Below are positions 48,113-60,900 of a DNA stretch of 64,000 bases, one piece after another (the first letter of the stretch is position 1; the number at the start of each line of letters is the position of its first letter). A program made the position numbers and the translations under genes. A model generated the notes under the pieces. It worked only from the letters and a program-made list of their open reading frames with translations. It was not told the origin of the DNA and made no database searches. This DNA is from Ulva prolifera (taxonomy: Eukaryota; Chlorophyta; Ulvophyceae; Ulvales; Ulvaceae): assembly GCA_023078555.1 (NCBI GenBank), contig CM041196.1:2480001-2544000 (forward strand), written 5' to 3'.

Positions 48113-49934
48113 GCCCCCCCTGCGGCACAGCCCCCCTCCCCCCTCCCCCCATCGCTCTCTGCAGCGGGGAGGCCTGGACGCGCCGGCAACCCTGCACGGT
48201 GCCAAAAGGGGGGGATCCGGCATGCCGCCATGCGCGGCACGTGCATGCATGGGTGCTGCAGCCCGCTGCTCCCATCTCCGGCTTTGGATGCGAGGGGCGC
48301 GGTGGACGCGCGATCGAGTCAGAGTTTCGTGAGGAAGATTTTGATGTGTGTGTAATGTTGTGTGGTTACTGGGTTTGACGGGATGGCGAGAGCAGCCCTT
48401 TGCGGATGGAGGCGTCATGACTGCGCATTGGTGAAGAGATGGCGCGAATTCTGCGTGCTGGGTGCTGCCACACCACCTCAGCATGCAGCGGCCGGGCAGC
48501 CGGTGCCGAAGGATGGAGGATGTGATGTGATCGCCAAAGCAGTTTGGTGAGTTCCGGCATGCGTGAGTTCTGCATGACGACATGCATGGAAGGTTGTGGC
48601 CTGCTAGCGTGGCGGGCCGGTGGTGTGCATGCACGCTTGACTGAGGGCACCGTAGCCACGCTGGGGTGAGTATCCATTGTATCAGAACTGTAAGCGGCCC
48701 ACCACGTTCCAGTCCTAATGCGCACGCTCACCTCCTCACATGCTGCTGCTACGTTCTGGTCGGAGTGCAGCGCTTACGTGCCCTTCAGACGCAGTAGCTC
48801 CTGCCTATTTGACTATGTAAACCTTCTGGAATCTGAGAAGAAAGACGATCGCACACGCACCATGTTGGGTTTGTGCAATGGTGTCAATCGTTTACCGTGA
48901 ATCCTACATCCCACAGTGTGGCACACAGACACAGGTAAGTGAAGTTGTGTCAATGGTGAGTCCTTTGCGCTACCATGCGGTAAAGCACAAGCGGTACTTG
49001 TCCCCGGCCGCAGGCACACCTCGCCCGCTCGGTCTTGGGACTCCCAGAATCTCTCACGCACAAACTAGATTATGAACACAGACACGTCGCCGAGATGACA
49101 CAAATACCCTATCTCTTTGCGGAATGCTCCCACTGGACGTGCCACCTCGGGCCGCGCAGTATATGTTGTGCAGCCAGTGACACCGCCACACCATTCATTG
49201 CAGATACATGCAAGGCAAGTACGCGCCAAAGATCACAGCATCACCAAATGCTCGATACTCACATTACACACTAATCCCACCGACCTCGCACTCAGGCCAA
49301 GCGGTGGAGCCCCAGCCACAGCCTGTAACCCTGACACTCGCTCGGACCTACACGATGCGGCTGTGCCACATTTAGACTGCAACCGCTTGTGCCCCACAGG
49401 CACGCAGAGCCGCCGCGTGGGCTGCACAACGGGAGCTTCGAAACCTCTCCTGCCCCGGCAGGCCAGGGTGGAGGGGTGTCCTCCCATCAGCGAAAAATTG
49501 TGCCACAGCCCTTGCCGCCATGGCGCATTCGGCACATAATGCCATGCAGCAGGCACCCACATCCACCCCAGTCCACGCAACCCCTCGCTTCATCCTCTGC
49601 AACAGCTCTGCCGCTCCACTGGCGTCAGCTGCAGCCCCGAAGGCACGCACGCTGTGTGCTGCGTGCTGCATCACGGCCACGACCCCCACCAGCCCCCCGC
49701 TGCACCCCACACCGCCACCCCCGGCAGCTCCGTGCCCTGTCACCGCGGCGGCCGCTGCCGCCGCCCTGCCAGTGCGGTGAAAGCCGCGAGAGCGGGGGGG
49801 GGGGGGTGTGGTGCTGCGAGGGCAGAGCGGGGTGGCAATGCCCTGGCGCACGCTGACATACACGCCCTCCACTGCATGAGCCGGCCGGCGTGCCTGGCGT
49901 GGCCGGGGGAGGGCGAGCGCATCTGCGGCCGCGC
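48113..49934. other. Intergenic, convergent gene ends
   Basis: 1.8 kb between the biotin carboxylase stop (+) and the DUF1995 stop (-). It includes a G tract of 13 at about 49795-49807. A + strand open stretch near 48718-48900 (FDYVNLLESEKKDDRTR) looks somewhat coding-like but could not be joined to anything. Confidence 0.4.
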
Positions 49935-52195
49935 CTACGTGCGCCACGCGTCGGACTTCTCGACGTCCTCGTCGTCCTCCCACCATGTCGACGTCTTGTA
50001 GCCGCGGCGCAGGAACTGCAGCGCGGAGCCCTCCTCCTCCGTGTTGAGGCCCATCGCGTCCAGCAGCTCCTCCTTCACCTCGTACAGGGTGTACCTGCAC
50101 CCTCGGCAGCCCTCAGCTGTGCCGTGGCTGGTGCTCGCGTCAAGCCCCCCACGGCGGTCACTGCCGTCCGCACAAACAACAGCGAACTCATGCACGGCAG
50201 CTGCATGTGTGAGCATTGACACTGCTGGCGAGTACCGCCGCGCGCGCGGTTGCAAGCCTACGTTCCGCGGAGGCGCACTACGGCGCAGGCGCGGCAGTGC
50301 GCTTGTGCTGAACGGCATGCATGAGGCCCACACGCGAGAGGGGGCACGCGCACCGGGTGCTGTCCTCCGCAATGCATGCGTACTCGCCGTCGGCCTGGCG
50401 CAGCATGATCTGCCACGGCCCCGGGAAGTCCCGGAAGAGGCAGCCGGAGTAGTTCACAATGTACGGCGACACGTTCACGGTCTTCGAGTAGTCGCGCTGC
50501 CGGATGTAGAACACGGGCTTGAAGGTGCTGAGGTAGTCGTGCTGCATCGACTTTGCGGGGAAGCCGAAGAGGCCGAGGTCGGAGCGCAGAGTGTCAAGCT
50601 CGCAGTTCCAGAAGATGACTGTGCCGTCCTCCTTCACCACCTGTAGCCACGCGCTGCCGTGTTCGAGAGGGGGGTTGTACGCAGATTTGTGTGTGTGTTT
50701 GGCAGGAGATGGGTTGAGTTGACATGCCCATTCCTACCTGTTGATCACCCGCTGTTGGCACACAGGCGGCTAGGGTGTGCACGCGGAACCTGAGAAGACA
50801 GAGTGGCGCACCGAGTCGGAGTAGCTGCGGACGTCTGGGAGCTCGTTGGTGGAGACGTTGAGGACGAGGTGCACATCGGCCTCGGTCAGCTTCGCGGGTG
50901 GCGCGGAGTTGTCCTCCATGCCGAAGATGAACTTCAGGCCCTGCACGGCCGTCTCTCGCGATCTCACCGGCAGCTATGCGGAAAGGCACACGTGGCGCTA
51001 GCAGACACCACAGAACACGGTGTGTACTCTGCGGTGGCTGTGTTCCTTTGCGACTTGGGCTACAGCCTGTGTTGGCTCTGCACTGATGGCAGTGACAAAC
51101 TACGGAAGCTCGGGCCATTGCATGGCAGAGCACCCGCACAAGCTACAACACATTTCCACCACCAGCATCGACACAGGGAGCAGCTAGATTATAGGACGCG
51201 AACAACAGAAGCTTCGGGCCGACCACCCGCTGCGACTCAACTTGGCACAACTACAGACTGATGGTGGTGGTCCAGCAGTGGATATTGGGGGCTCAAGTCT
51301 GACAAGAGCAGCCTCTGCGGGACAGGAATTAGTTTGTCGACACAGGGGTCGGCGACTGATCGTGTTAGGAGAGCGGGAAGAGGGGATGCATGCCTTTTGA
51401 AGGGGTTCCCGGCCCTCGAAGAGGTGGCTCATGGACACTCCGTCGCTGAGCTCCAGCGCTGCCTTGAAGAGCTTCGACGACCGCTCATACTCCGGCCCGT
51501 CTGGAAGGAGGATGACTACCTTCTTGCCAGACGACTCGTGGATTTGGCGCGCAGCTTGCAGAGCCAGCTGCGTGTTGGAGTCGATGTATGTGTCCGAGGC
51601 GTTCTTGTATGCTGCAAAGCAGCGTAATCATGCTTGCAACAACATACACGAAACGCAGCTACGGTATCGATGTTATCATTTGGGCGGTGTTAGCGCTGTC
51701 GGGTGCGGATGGAGCGAATTCCAGAACCGACGCAGGCACGGAGCTTGGCGAGCCACGCATATGAGCCTGTTGTGCGCCGGCCAAATAAACGAGACAAACG
51801 CACACTCGATGGCAGCGGACAGTGTGAAGCATATAACTGGTGATTTCGCGTGTTTGCGATACCTTATATGATCAATTTGAGGTGGAGATGAGCGCACAAT
51901 CAGTGCCTGACACCACGGGAAACTCGACCTCCATGCGAGTCATCCCCTCATTCAGCCCACGGCATACTGCATTAGATGCATCCGAGATCATCTCATCGAA
52001 AGTGCTGGGGTTGTAAGTCATGCGGCCGTCCTCCAGCTTCCGAGCCTCACCCGTCCCCGATTCTGTGGCCTGCTTCTCCGAGCTGGCGCGGCAAATCGTC
52101 GAGTGCTGGAGTTTACATGTTCGAAAGCGTTGAGGTGTGGCAGATCCCCGATGCGCGATCGCGCGATGAACACATGCTCGGCCTTGCACCTTCAT
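49935..52195 (-). CDS. DUF1995 domain protein, probably plastid-targeted
   Basis: Five exons (52195-51898, 51611-51394, 50940-50812, 50640-50354, 50094-49935), about 363 aa. DUF1995 occurs in cyanobacteria and plastids; plant members include LPA3, a photosystem II assembly factor, and a domain fused to plastid adenylate kinase. The first 45 residues are Arg/Ala/Ser-rich with no acidic residues before ASSEKQ, fitting a transit peptide. Family-like segments are [82 protein letters not shown] and [10 protein letters not shown]. Later come [20 protein letters not shown] and [14 protein letters not shown]. The second intron appears to begin with GC (AAG|GCATGC); no GT there keeps phase 0 into [10 protein letters not shown]. 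The family is confident; the exact role is inference. Confidence 0.85.
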
Positions 52196-52637
52196 AATTG
52201 CGTTTTTGGTGCTACTTGGACAACAGCACGTAACAACGAATCAACGTATGTATTGACGAATGGGTGTCTGGCCTAAGTGAAGCACAGGTGTGGCCTGCGG
52301 GTACCTGCTGTAATGCGCGCTCGAGCTGGTTGCCTCAGATGAGGCGCATGACGAAGCACCGGTGGCCACCGTTCGCTGTCGATTGTTCTGGCCTGGATCA
52401 TTGCTATGACACCTCATTCTCCGGTGGCTTCACAACGTTTCAAAAAAGTCCGTTGCCTCAGCAGCGGTGCCGGTGCCGGCGTGTGCTTATAACGAGATCT
52501 CACTTTAAGCGTCGATGCCTGCATCTCGACGTCGGCATTTGTTGACACAGACAGCGTTCACACTGGAGTGGCTGGCGGGTGAACGTGAATCCTCAATCTA
52601 CGCCTAACCTGGTGCTGTTGACCTTCTAATGGCGTAG
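52196..52637. promoter_or_regulatory. Bidirectional promoter region, DUF1995 / BPG2-like GTPase
   Basis: 442 bp between divergent start codons (52195 minus, 52638 plus). Both products are predicted plastid proteins, so co-expression from a shared promoter is plausible. No TATA box was recognised. Confidence 0.45.
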
Positions 52638-55600
52638 ATGTTGGCCAGAGTAATGCGGTTGCTGTACCGGGCGCCGGCGCGCTGCGCCCAAGGGCAGAGA
52701 CTGGTGCTGAAAGACACCACACCAGCACCGCTCGCAAGGCTGCACGCGCAAATACTTCGCAAAGCTGATGACAGCAGGCGACTCCTAGCGTGCGCAGCGG
52801 CTGCAGTGGACGCAGTCGAGCCATTTCCGACAGGTTTGAATGACCTGTTGCCAGCGCACTGCTGTGGCTGTGGCGTTCGACTCCAACAGGACGATGACAG
52901 CGCCCAAGGGTGCGTTTTGCTTCTTTCACTGTTCTAAACGTGACACGCATTGTACGCGCCTTGCAGCTGCTTCGACCAATTGCACCACCAAGCAGCGTCG
53001 TGCATGGCCGGTCGTTTGCGTTCCACCGTGCCGACCGCGTGTACAGATACTTTATCATTCCAAAGAAGCTCCGGGAAGCGTATGATAAAGGGGAGATTAC
53101 GAAAGCACGAGTTGAGGAGCTTAGAGCGAACGTGGTGAAGCCATCTCTTCCAGACGGTCCTCCACGAGAGACAATCGTCATAGACTCAGATACAGAGACA
53201 GCAGTGGATCTAGAGTCAGTATTAGAAGATTGGGATGTACGAATCTGCTTTCTGCCAATTTCGTGTCGTGCATTCACGCCAGACCCAGAAGTGCAGCTCC
53301 ACCACTGCCCCGCCCATGCCCACGACACGCTCCACACAACGCAGCGACCTGAGGACTATGATCTCTCAAGCCGAGACGCGGGTGGGAGCGCAGGAGAGGC
53401 TTGCGGCACCCCGCTCCCCTGGTAGCCATGTCCAGCCCTCCCCCTCGACGCCTTCACAGACACTCCCCTGCAACACACACCTCCACCCGCACCTCCGCAC
53501 AAATGCATGTGTGTAGTTACAAATGACAGAGCCCGGGCATGGAGCTTACGTATTCATGCATGCACTCACCATCACATAGCCGTAACTGTAGGGTAACCGT
53601 TGCGTCCCTCCATCCCTCCACACGCACACGCACACGCACACATGGCTGCCACTGCAGGGGCCGACCGAGAGCTCAGCCAGCCGCAGCCGCGTCCCGCGCG
53701 AGGTGCCGCAGACGCCAGCCGACCCCGTCGCCAGCCTCCTGCACGTCACCTGCGTGCGCTGCCACAAGCTCGCGTTCGAGGGCCGCGTCGCGTCGGCCGC
53801 CGCGGAGGAGGCGCTGCCGCCGTTTGACCTCGGGGCGACGGTGGGCGCGAAGATCGCGCGCCGCGCCGCCCGCCGCGCCGTGCTGCTCGTCGTCGTCGAC
53901 ATCGCCGACTTTGACGGCTCTCTGCCCCGGTGCGTCGTGCTCACACATGCATGCATTGCATGCATCCGCTGCGGCGCGCCGTCCTGGTGTACTTGAGGCG
54001 CTAACGCTCTACATCTCCGAGCACTCCCCTCCCACCCCCCTCCCGCGTGTACGGGACCCCACTCCCGCGCCCTTTTAGTCGGCAGTCCGGGCAAAGGCTC
54101 ACACTGCAGCCGGGCTTCCTCAAAGACACTAGAGATACCGTAGAGGGACGCGTGAGCAGGGGTGTTGCGGTGTAGGGGCGCGTTGCTGTCGCTGCTGCCG
54201 TCGACGTGGGAGCAGGGCTCGCGCGACCGCCTGCCGTTTGACATCGTCCTCGCCGTGAACAAGCTCGACGCGCTGCCGCGCACGGTGTCACACGGCTACG
54301 TCGAGAACTTCGTGCGGCGGCGCGTGCGCGACGCCGGCCTGCCGTCGCCGACGCAGGTGCACCTCGTCAGCTGCAAGCGCAACCTCGGGGTGTCGAAGCT
54401 CCTCCGCTCCCTCGCCGACCTCGTGTGCCCCTCCCCCCCCTCCGCACAAGCTGGTAAGCAGCCCGGGTCGCCTGATCGGGAATCGCACCGGGGCTGCCCT
54501 TTCTGACTTTCTCCGCATCGGTTGTGCTGTACCCTCATCAGGTACATCCCGTCTGCTTCGGTTGCAGCTTATATCAGCAGCATCACCGCTGAGTCCCCTC
54601 CCCGCATCATGTTTCTTCGCGACCGGTTGTGACCTCCTGAGAATCCCCTGCTGCTGCATCTGCACACACAGAGCACGCGCGACACATGTTGCTTTCCGTC
54701 AGCTGCAAGTGGATCCTGCGGTGCTGCTTGCCTTGCCATCTTTGTGCTTGTAACACACACGGCACGGGCGGCAGACGGCGCGGCGTGCGGCGCAGGTGGG
54801 CATCCAGGGGGACCTCTGGGTCATCGGGGCTCAGAACGCCGGCAAGAGCTCCCTCATCAACGCGCTGCGGTACCGCGCCGGTACGGCGGCGGCGACGGCG
54901 GCGCTGACGACGGCCCCCCTGCCGGGCACCACCCTCGACGTCGTGCCCGTGGACGGCCTGCCGCTGCTCGCGCGCTCGCGCTGCTACGACACCCCCGGCG
55001 TGCCCCACCCGCACCAGCTCACTTCGCGCTTCGGCGGTGCGCCTCCTCCGCAGGCCCCACCGGCTGCTGCTGCCCCGTTGCCGCCCCGCGACCCCAGACG
55101 CCTGCTTGTTTTCATTTGGGTCTTTTCACATACGACTGTGTTCGGTTCCGTAACGGCGTGCGTTCCATGCTGCCTGAGGCCCCCGGGGCTGCGGTATGCT
55201 GTGCGTGCTGTGCGTGCTGTGACCTACCCGCCGTGCGCCTGCACTACGGGCGCACAAGCTTAACGGTTGAACGAAACTCGGCGTCGCGTTTCTGTGGCCT
55301 GCAGCTAGAGGCTCTGGGGGGGTCGCACGTACCTCTCGCCCCCAGCGTCGGTCCCTGTCCCCGGCGAATATGCAACTCGTAGGTTGCAGCTGCACGATCC
55401 CGCATGCATGCATGCTGCCACGTCCGCACGTCCATGCACCCCATTTTCATCTCCCTCTGCATCTTGCCTCTCACGGCATGCCAGCGTGCGCCCCTTGTAG
55501 CGCCCCACGCCTAACGGAGCACTCCAAGCCCGCACGTGGTGTGAGTGTAGCACTGCTTCGTTGTTTCGCTCAATTCTTGTATACCGCCGCACCCTGGCCT

Positions 55601-56718
55601 CACACCCGAGCTGTGTGGCCGCATCATGCTGGGTGCTGCGTGCTGTGCAGTGGAGGAGGTGAAGCAGCTGCTGCCGCGTGACGGCGCCCTCAAGCCACGC
55701 ACGTACCGCATCGGCCCAAACCGCACCGTCTTCATCGGCGGCGTCGCCCGCCTCGACGTCGCGGAGTTCCGGGGGGGCACCGTGTACCTCACCGTGTGGG
55801 CCTCCGACGCGATTCCGCTGCACCTCGGCAAGACGGCCGTGCGGGGGGAGACGCTGCACCGGCAGGAGGCGTGGGTGGACCGGGCAGGGGAGTTCTGGGA
55901 GGAGCACGTCGGCGCGAAGCTCAACCCGCCCGGCCCCGACGGCAAGGCGACGGTGCCGCAGCTGGTGCCTGTTGAGGTGCGGGGGGCCCTTTGTCAAACG
56001 CACGCCGTGTTTTTGTGCTGCCCGTGCCGCCCTCCTCGTCGCCGGCGATGTCCCGATCCTGAGATTTCGTATTGGCTCCAACGGGATGTCGAGCGCGAGC
56101 GAGTTTGGTGCCGGTTCGCAGGTTGGCGAAACAGTCAATGGGTAGAATCGTCGCTACGTGGAATGAGTGCTTCGGCTTGGCGTGCTGGCGTGGCCGTGTA
56201 CAGGGGTCAGTGGCAGTGGCACGCAGGCGCTCATGTGGGTGAGTGGCCATGTTTGGCTGTGATCTTTGCAGTGCGAGGGGCGCATGAAGCGCTCGTTCAC
56301 GGCATCGCCGGATTGTATCAGCAGAAGAATAAATCATCGCATCTTTGAGAAATTTGGTAATTTGCCAGCTCAGGCGCTGCGTGTGCAGGTGTCGGTAGAG
56401 GGCACTGAGTCCCTCAAGCCACAGACGGACATCTGCATCGCCGGCCTCGGGTGGGTGTCGGTGGGGCTGTGGGGGAGCGCGAAGTTCAAGGTGTGGACGC
56501 CGCCCGGGATCGCGGTGACGCGGCGGACCGCGTTGCTGACGGACATGGCGAAGGAGTTTGAGCGGCCGGGGTGGTCGCGCAACAGCAAGGCTCTCTTCAT
56601 CAAGGACCCGGCCAAGGTGTATGTGGGGGCGCCAAGGTTTGCGCAAAAGAAGAAACGGCGGGGGCCGATCACGCAGAAGAAGGCCAAGCCCCAGGCGTCC
56701 AAGGCGCCATGGCCGTGA
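52638..56718 (+). CDS. Circularly permuted GTPase, BPG2/YqeH family
   Basis: Seven exons (52638-52909, 53047-53236, 53658-53929, 54176-54422, 54796-55036, 55651-55976, 56389-56718), about 625 aa. YqeH-type GTPases assist small ribosomal subunit assembly; plant BPG2 does so in plastids. The N-terminal zinc finger is split across exons, CCGCGVRLQ with QGYFIIPKKL and then CVRCHKLAF. GTPase motifs follow in permuted order: G4 AVNKLD, G5 SCKRN, G1 GAQNAGKSS, G2 region PGTTLDVVP and G3 DTPGV. The GAQNAGKS form of G1 favours BPG2 over NOA1/RIF1. The C-terminal domain (KPRTYRIGPNRTVFIGGVAR, LGWVSVGLWG) ends in a basic tail, QKKKRRGPITQKKAK. Targeting is inferred from the Arg/Ala-rich N-terminus. A further short exon between 55977 and 56388 is not excluded. 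Confidence 0.92.
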
Positions 56719-57959
56719 CTGCCAGGCTGCGACTGCTGTGGCATGCTGACTCGTTGCGATAGACACGAGAGAGAAGCGCGTCTGCCTGATGTGCAGGCGT
56801 GGCTGCCAAGGCATGGTAATGATGTTGGCTCTCAAAGCACAGTCTGTAATCCAGGAAGTAGTGACAGCAAATTGCTTGTGTGGTGTGGCTTGGTTACACA
56901 CCACTGTGACTCAAGTGTCACAGTCGTGTGAGTACTGAAGCTGTTTGGCCAGGGCAGCTCAAAGTGCACATCCGTCTGAGTCCAACCTGGACTTAGATCT
57001 ACTGTGCGCTACCTCTTTTCATGACCGATTGGACGGTAATGCTCCCTTGATTCTGACTACCATGCTTTGAAAGAATCTGGAACATGACCATCAAATGCGT
57101 TGGCTGACATATACTTCCTGTACATAATGGCACCTTTCGTCAAGGCATGCGCTACGGCAGGTGGCACGAATGCTGTCAATCCCACGCCTCATGGAAAGCC
57201 GGCTATCACCCAGTAAACCACTGAACAGCAGCTACGCTTACCCCACTGACAAAGAGGTCGCAAGATGTCAGAAGTAGTGTATACCAGCTTAGTCCTATAC
57301 GGGCTGCCATTCTGCATAGTAAACAACGCCAACACACTATCAAAGCCAGTGCCAGGCAAACACGTCAACAGGGCCCAGCGCCCGGCTGCAACAACCCACC
57401 ACAAGCACCGCATTCTAGGTCACCATCATTCTACCGGCACCCGAGGCCTACGGCTACTCTAACAGTGCAACAACGCCCTCGACAGTACAGCACACAGCGG
57501 TGTCTGCTCGAGTCCACGCCACAGCAGACACCACAGCGAGCGCAGCTGCAGAAACCGTGAAGTCCAGAAACGCTGTCGAGTCCAGAAACCCAGGAAGACA
57601 GTTCCACACCACTGAGCACCCAGTGCTAGCAAAACCTCCTACGATCAGGCACCGCCACCGCAGACAGTGGGGCGATGTACCTGTGCACAACCCTACGTCG
57701 GGGACAGGAGCCACTACTTGCCTCCAGCGCCCCCTGCAGATACCCCGGAACCACCAAACACTTCATGCAAGCTGAGGCGTCGCCTGCACACATCTTTCAG
57801 CACACGTCCGCCCCCGAAACCTGCTACACAACCCGGCACAACCACACGGCGCCAGGCGGCCCTCTCAAATTGAATCTTCAACCAGCCACAGCACGACCCA
57901 CACAAGTGCGGTGCCTGCCGGACCTCTGCAAGTAAATGCCAGTCGCATCAATGGCAAGC
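56719..57959. other. Intergenic, convergent gene ends
   Basis: 1.24 kb between the BPG2-like stop (+) and the DGD1 stop (-). Open frames occur near 57500-57935 on + but are Thr/Pro/His-rich, with no domain and no supported splice joins. Confidence 0.45.
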
Positions 57960-60900
57960 TCAGCCCGCCTTGCGCGCGGCCGCATGCCGCTCCTTGTTGT
58001 CAAAGATTCCGCCCGAGTCGGACTCGCACGGCACGTAGTCCGTGACGGCCTTGGGGGTGTGCATTGTGCCCGCGCCGGCGCCGGCGTTGATGCGGAGCAT
58101 CTCGACGCCGGTGAGTGTGTTGTGCACGGCGGCAGCGACGTTGTCGCCCGCGCGCTCGAGCCACCCCGGCTGCTCGTGGGGCGCCATCGCCGCGGTGTCC
58201 AGGAAGCGGGTGGTCGCGCCTTTCCACGTCAGCCTCTCGAGCTCGTGCGCCGACATCGGCGCAGGCTCGCTCGCCATCGCATGCTGCAGTTTCTCGCTGA
58301 ACTCCTCCGGCGTCCTGCAGCTCAGCACCTGTCACTTGCCTGGCCGGGTGACATCTCAGATCAAGTGTGTGTGCGGGGTCTGAGAAGCACAGTGAAACAA
58401 TAGGACATGGGCACTGCATGAGCTGCGCAGCGGACTCTGAAGCCCTCACAGGCATCACGGAACAGCAACACATACATGAGCTGAGCCAACAGACAATACT
58501 GCATGACCAGGCGTCTCCGCCAAGATAGGCATCAGTGCCGCTGACGCCTGCCATGCATGAAACACCAGTGACAGCATGCCGCTGCTGAGGACCACGGCAG
58601 CCTTCGCCGCCGGTGCCAAGAAACCAAACAGCACCCAGAACAGACAAAAGCCGCATCCGAGCCATGCCGGTGCACTACAGCGGCAACAACACGGACGGAG
58701 GCAGCGGCGCACCGGTAGGTGATGCAGTTCTTGAAGGTCGAGAAGAACGCGTTGGAGGGGTGCTCCGCGCACACGAGGAACTTGCCCATCGCGAGCGCCT
58801 CGGCGGACGTCGTCGCGACGACGTCCGACAGCGACGGGTTGACAAACACCTTGTAGTCCTGCAGCTCGACGCCGGCGTGGTCGGTGCCGTCGTGGAACTC
58901 GATCGGCAGCCCCGCCTGCTGCGCGGTCTTCACCACGTCCTGCATGCACCACCGCGCCCGTGAGACACGCCAGTGAGACCGGACGGCCACTTCTGCATCC
59001 GCCAGCAAACGGGCTCATGCCCACCACTGCGGCCAGGCTGCAAAGACGGTGTCACAGCGCTCCAGACTCAGCTGAAGCAACGCCCAGATGTACACAGGAC
59101 CCCAGTGGCCGTCCTGCTGTGACCATCAAGCGTGGCTGCGACTGCTGGAGCGTTGCCATCGCCACAGTGCTCAAACCAGCAGCTCAGGTGACAGCCACAG
59201 GCAGAGGCCGACACTACAGTTCAGGCGGGAGCGCACCCCCTTGTCGGCCCCCGAGCCATACACGTTGATCGGCTCGAGCTCGTGCCCGGCAGCCTTGTGC
59301 TGCTGGAGCAGGTCCAGCAGCTCCGTGTACCCTTTCGCCCACACGACCTTCCCGAGGAAGTAGGCCCCACGCGGCCACACCGGGCCGCCCCCGGCCGGAG
59401 GCGCAGCCGCATCCGCAGCCGCCGGCGCCACCGCGGCCGTGTTGGCGCGCGCAGCCTCTGCCTTCGCCGCCCCGACCTCCAGGAACTGCGGCGATACGCC
59501 GTGCACGAACTGCGTGCACTGCCGGGGCAGGTCCTGGACGGCGTCCGAGAGCTTGATGACCTTGTGGCAGTGCGCGCGGCAGACCCAGCCGTTGACGATG
59601 CGCAGGACGGTGGCCTTCACGGCGCCGCCGTCCTCGCGGCGTGCGTAGTCGAGGTAGTTCGTGTGCATCACGCCCACGACGTGCTGGAACTTGTCTGTCC
59701 AGCGCTTGCCGTGGTGGTACCAGGTGAGGTGCTCCGGCTCCTCGAGCACGGCGACGTCCGCCTGGTGGTCCGGCACCCACTGCACAGCCCGACACGCAGC
59801 GTGAGATGCATTCATTCAAATTCATCACATGATGCTGAGGACGAAAGTCCCTACTACTGAGAGACAACAGTGAAAACCCAAATCTACGTTTGGGCTTCGT
59901 GTGCGTGAGTACTACACAAGCTGAACTTCCTCGAGAACCATACAGAATGCGTGAGGCGTGGGGCGGTGGTATGCCGGGATCAGGTTGAAGCAGACGGGTG
60001 CTGCTGCGGGCAGCCCGAGGCTGGAGAGTGCTTGGAACGTGTGCGACAGGGTGCAGCGCTGCGGCAGGCGCTACGGCAGGCAGACGGTTCAGTGGGCGCA
60101 CCTGAGTGATGTCACCGACCGGGAGGATGGAGCCCTTCTCTGGGGCGTAGCGGCCGGGGTAAAAGCTGATGTTGAAGTGGCTGCTGGACTGGCCCGTGCG
60201 GGTCTCGACCCAGTCTCTGACGTATCTCTCCTGGCCCTCCGGGGACTCGAAAGTCATGTCGCGTGGGAACACGACCTTCTGGTCTGCCTTATTCAGCCAT
60301 GGGATGAAGATGGTGACCTTGCGGTCTTGGGAGGGGTCAGCGAGGAAGTGTGCGCGCAGGAGGGGGTTCACAGCCGTCCCGGTCATCCAGGGCAGCCCAG
60401 CGGTGGTGAAAATGGTGACTGTGCGGCCTGCCTCGTGCAGGAGAGAAGGATCGCGGGAGTCCTTACTCTTTTCAGAACGGTCCGCCTGTACATGTAGACG
60501 ACCGATCTACGGCGCGCCAGAGTAGAAGTCGTTCCAGAGAGGATATCGCTCGCTCGTCAGATGGACGACCGCGTCCGTCTGGATGCAGGACAGGCGACGG
60601 ACGACAGGCGTTCTGGATTCCACACCTTGAAAAGAGATTCAGGCGTGGTGCTTCCCCACAACGCGCCAAAATGTTGCTCAGCGTCTTTGAGTATGGCCTC
60701 TAGGCCACCGCTGACAGGAGATGATAGCTTGGCACCTGTGACGGTCGGCCCGGCCTGCTCGCTGTCCAGCTGCCCAGACAGCAAAGACGACCAGTTCTCT
60801 TGAGCATTTTCGAGAGACTCTTGTGCATGGCCAACTACGGCTTTCGAGGATTCTGCCACCATCGATGCCATCTCGCCGACGTTCAAGGCCTGCAGCCAGA

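Noticed and set aside
53047-53236. Earlier acceptor at 52966 for exon 2 of the BPG2-like gene
   Set aside because: It gives the wrong phase. The acceptor at 53046 restores the zinc-finger-adjacent motif as QGYFIIP, matching the family's PGYF/Y.
57500-57935. Open frames between the BPG2-like and DGD1 genes
   Set aside because: Composition is Thr/Pro/His-rich without a domain, several frames are open at once and no supported splice joins exist.
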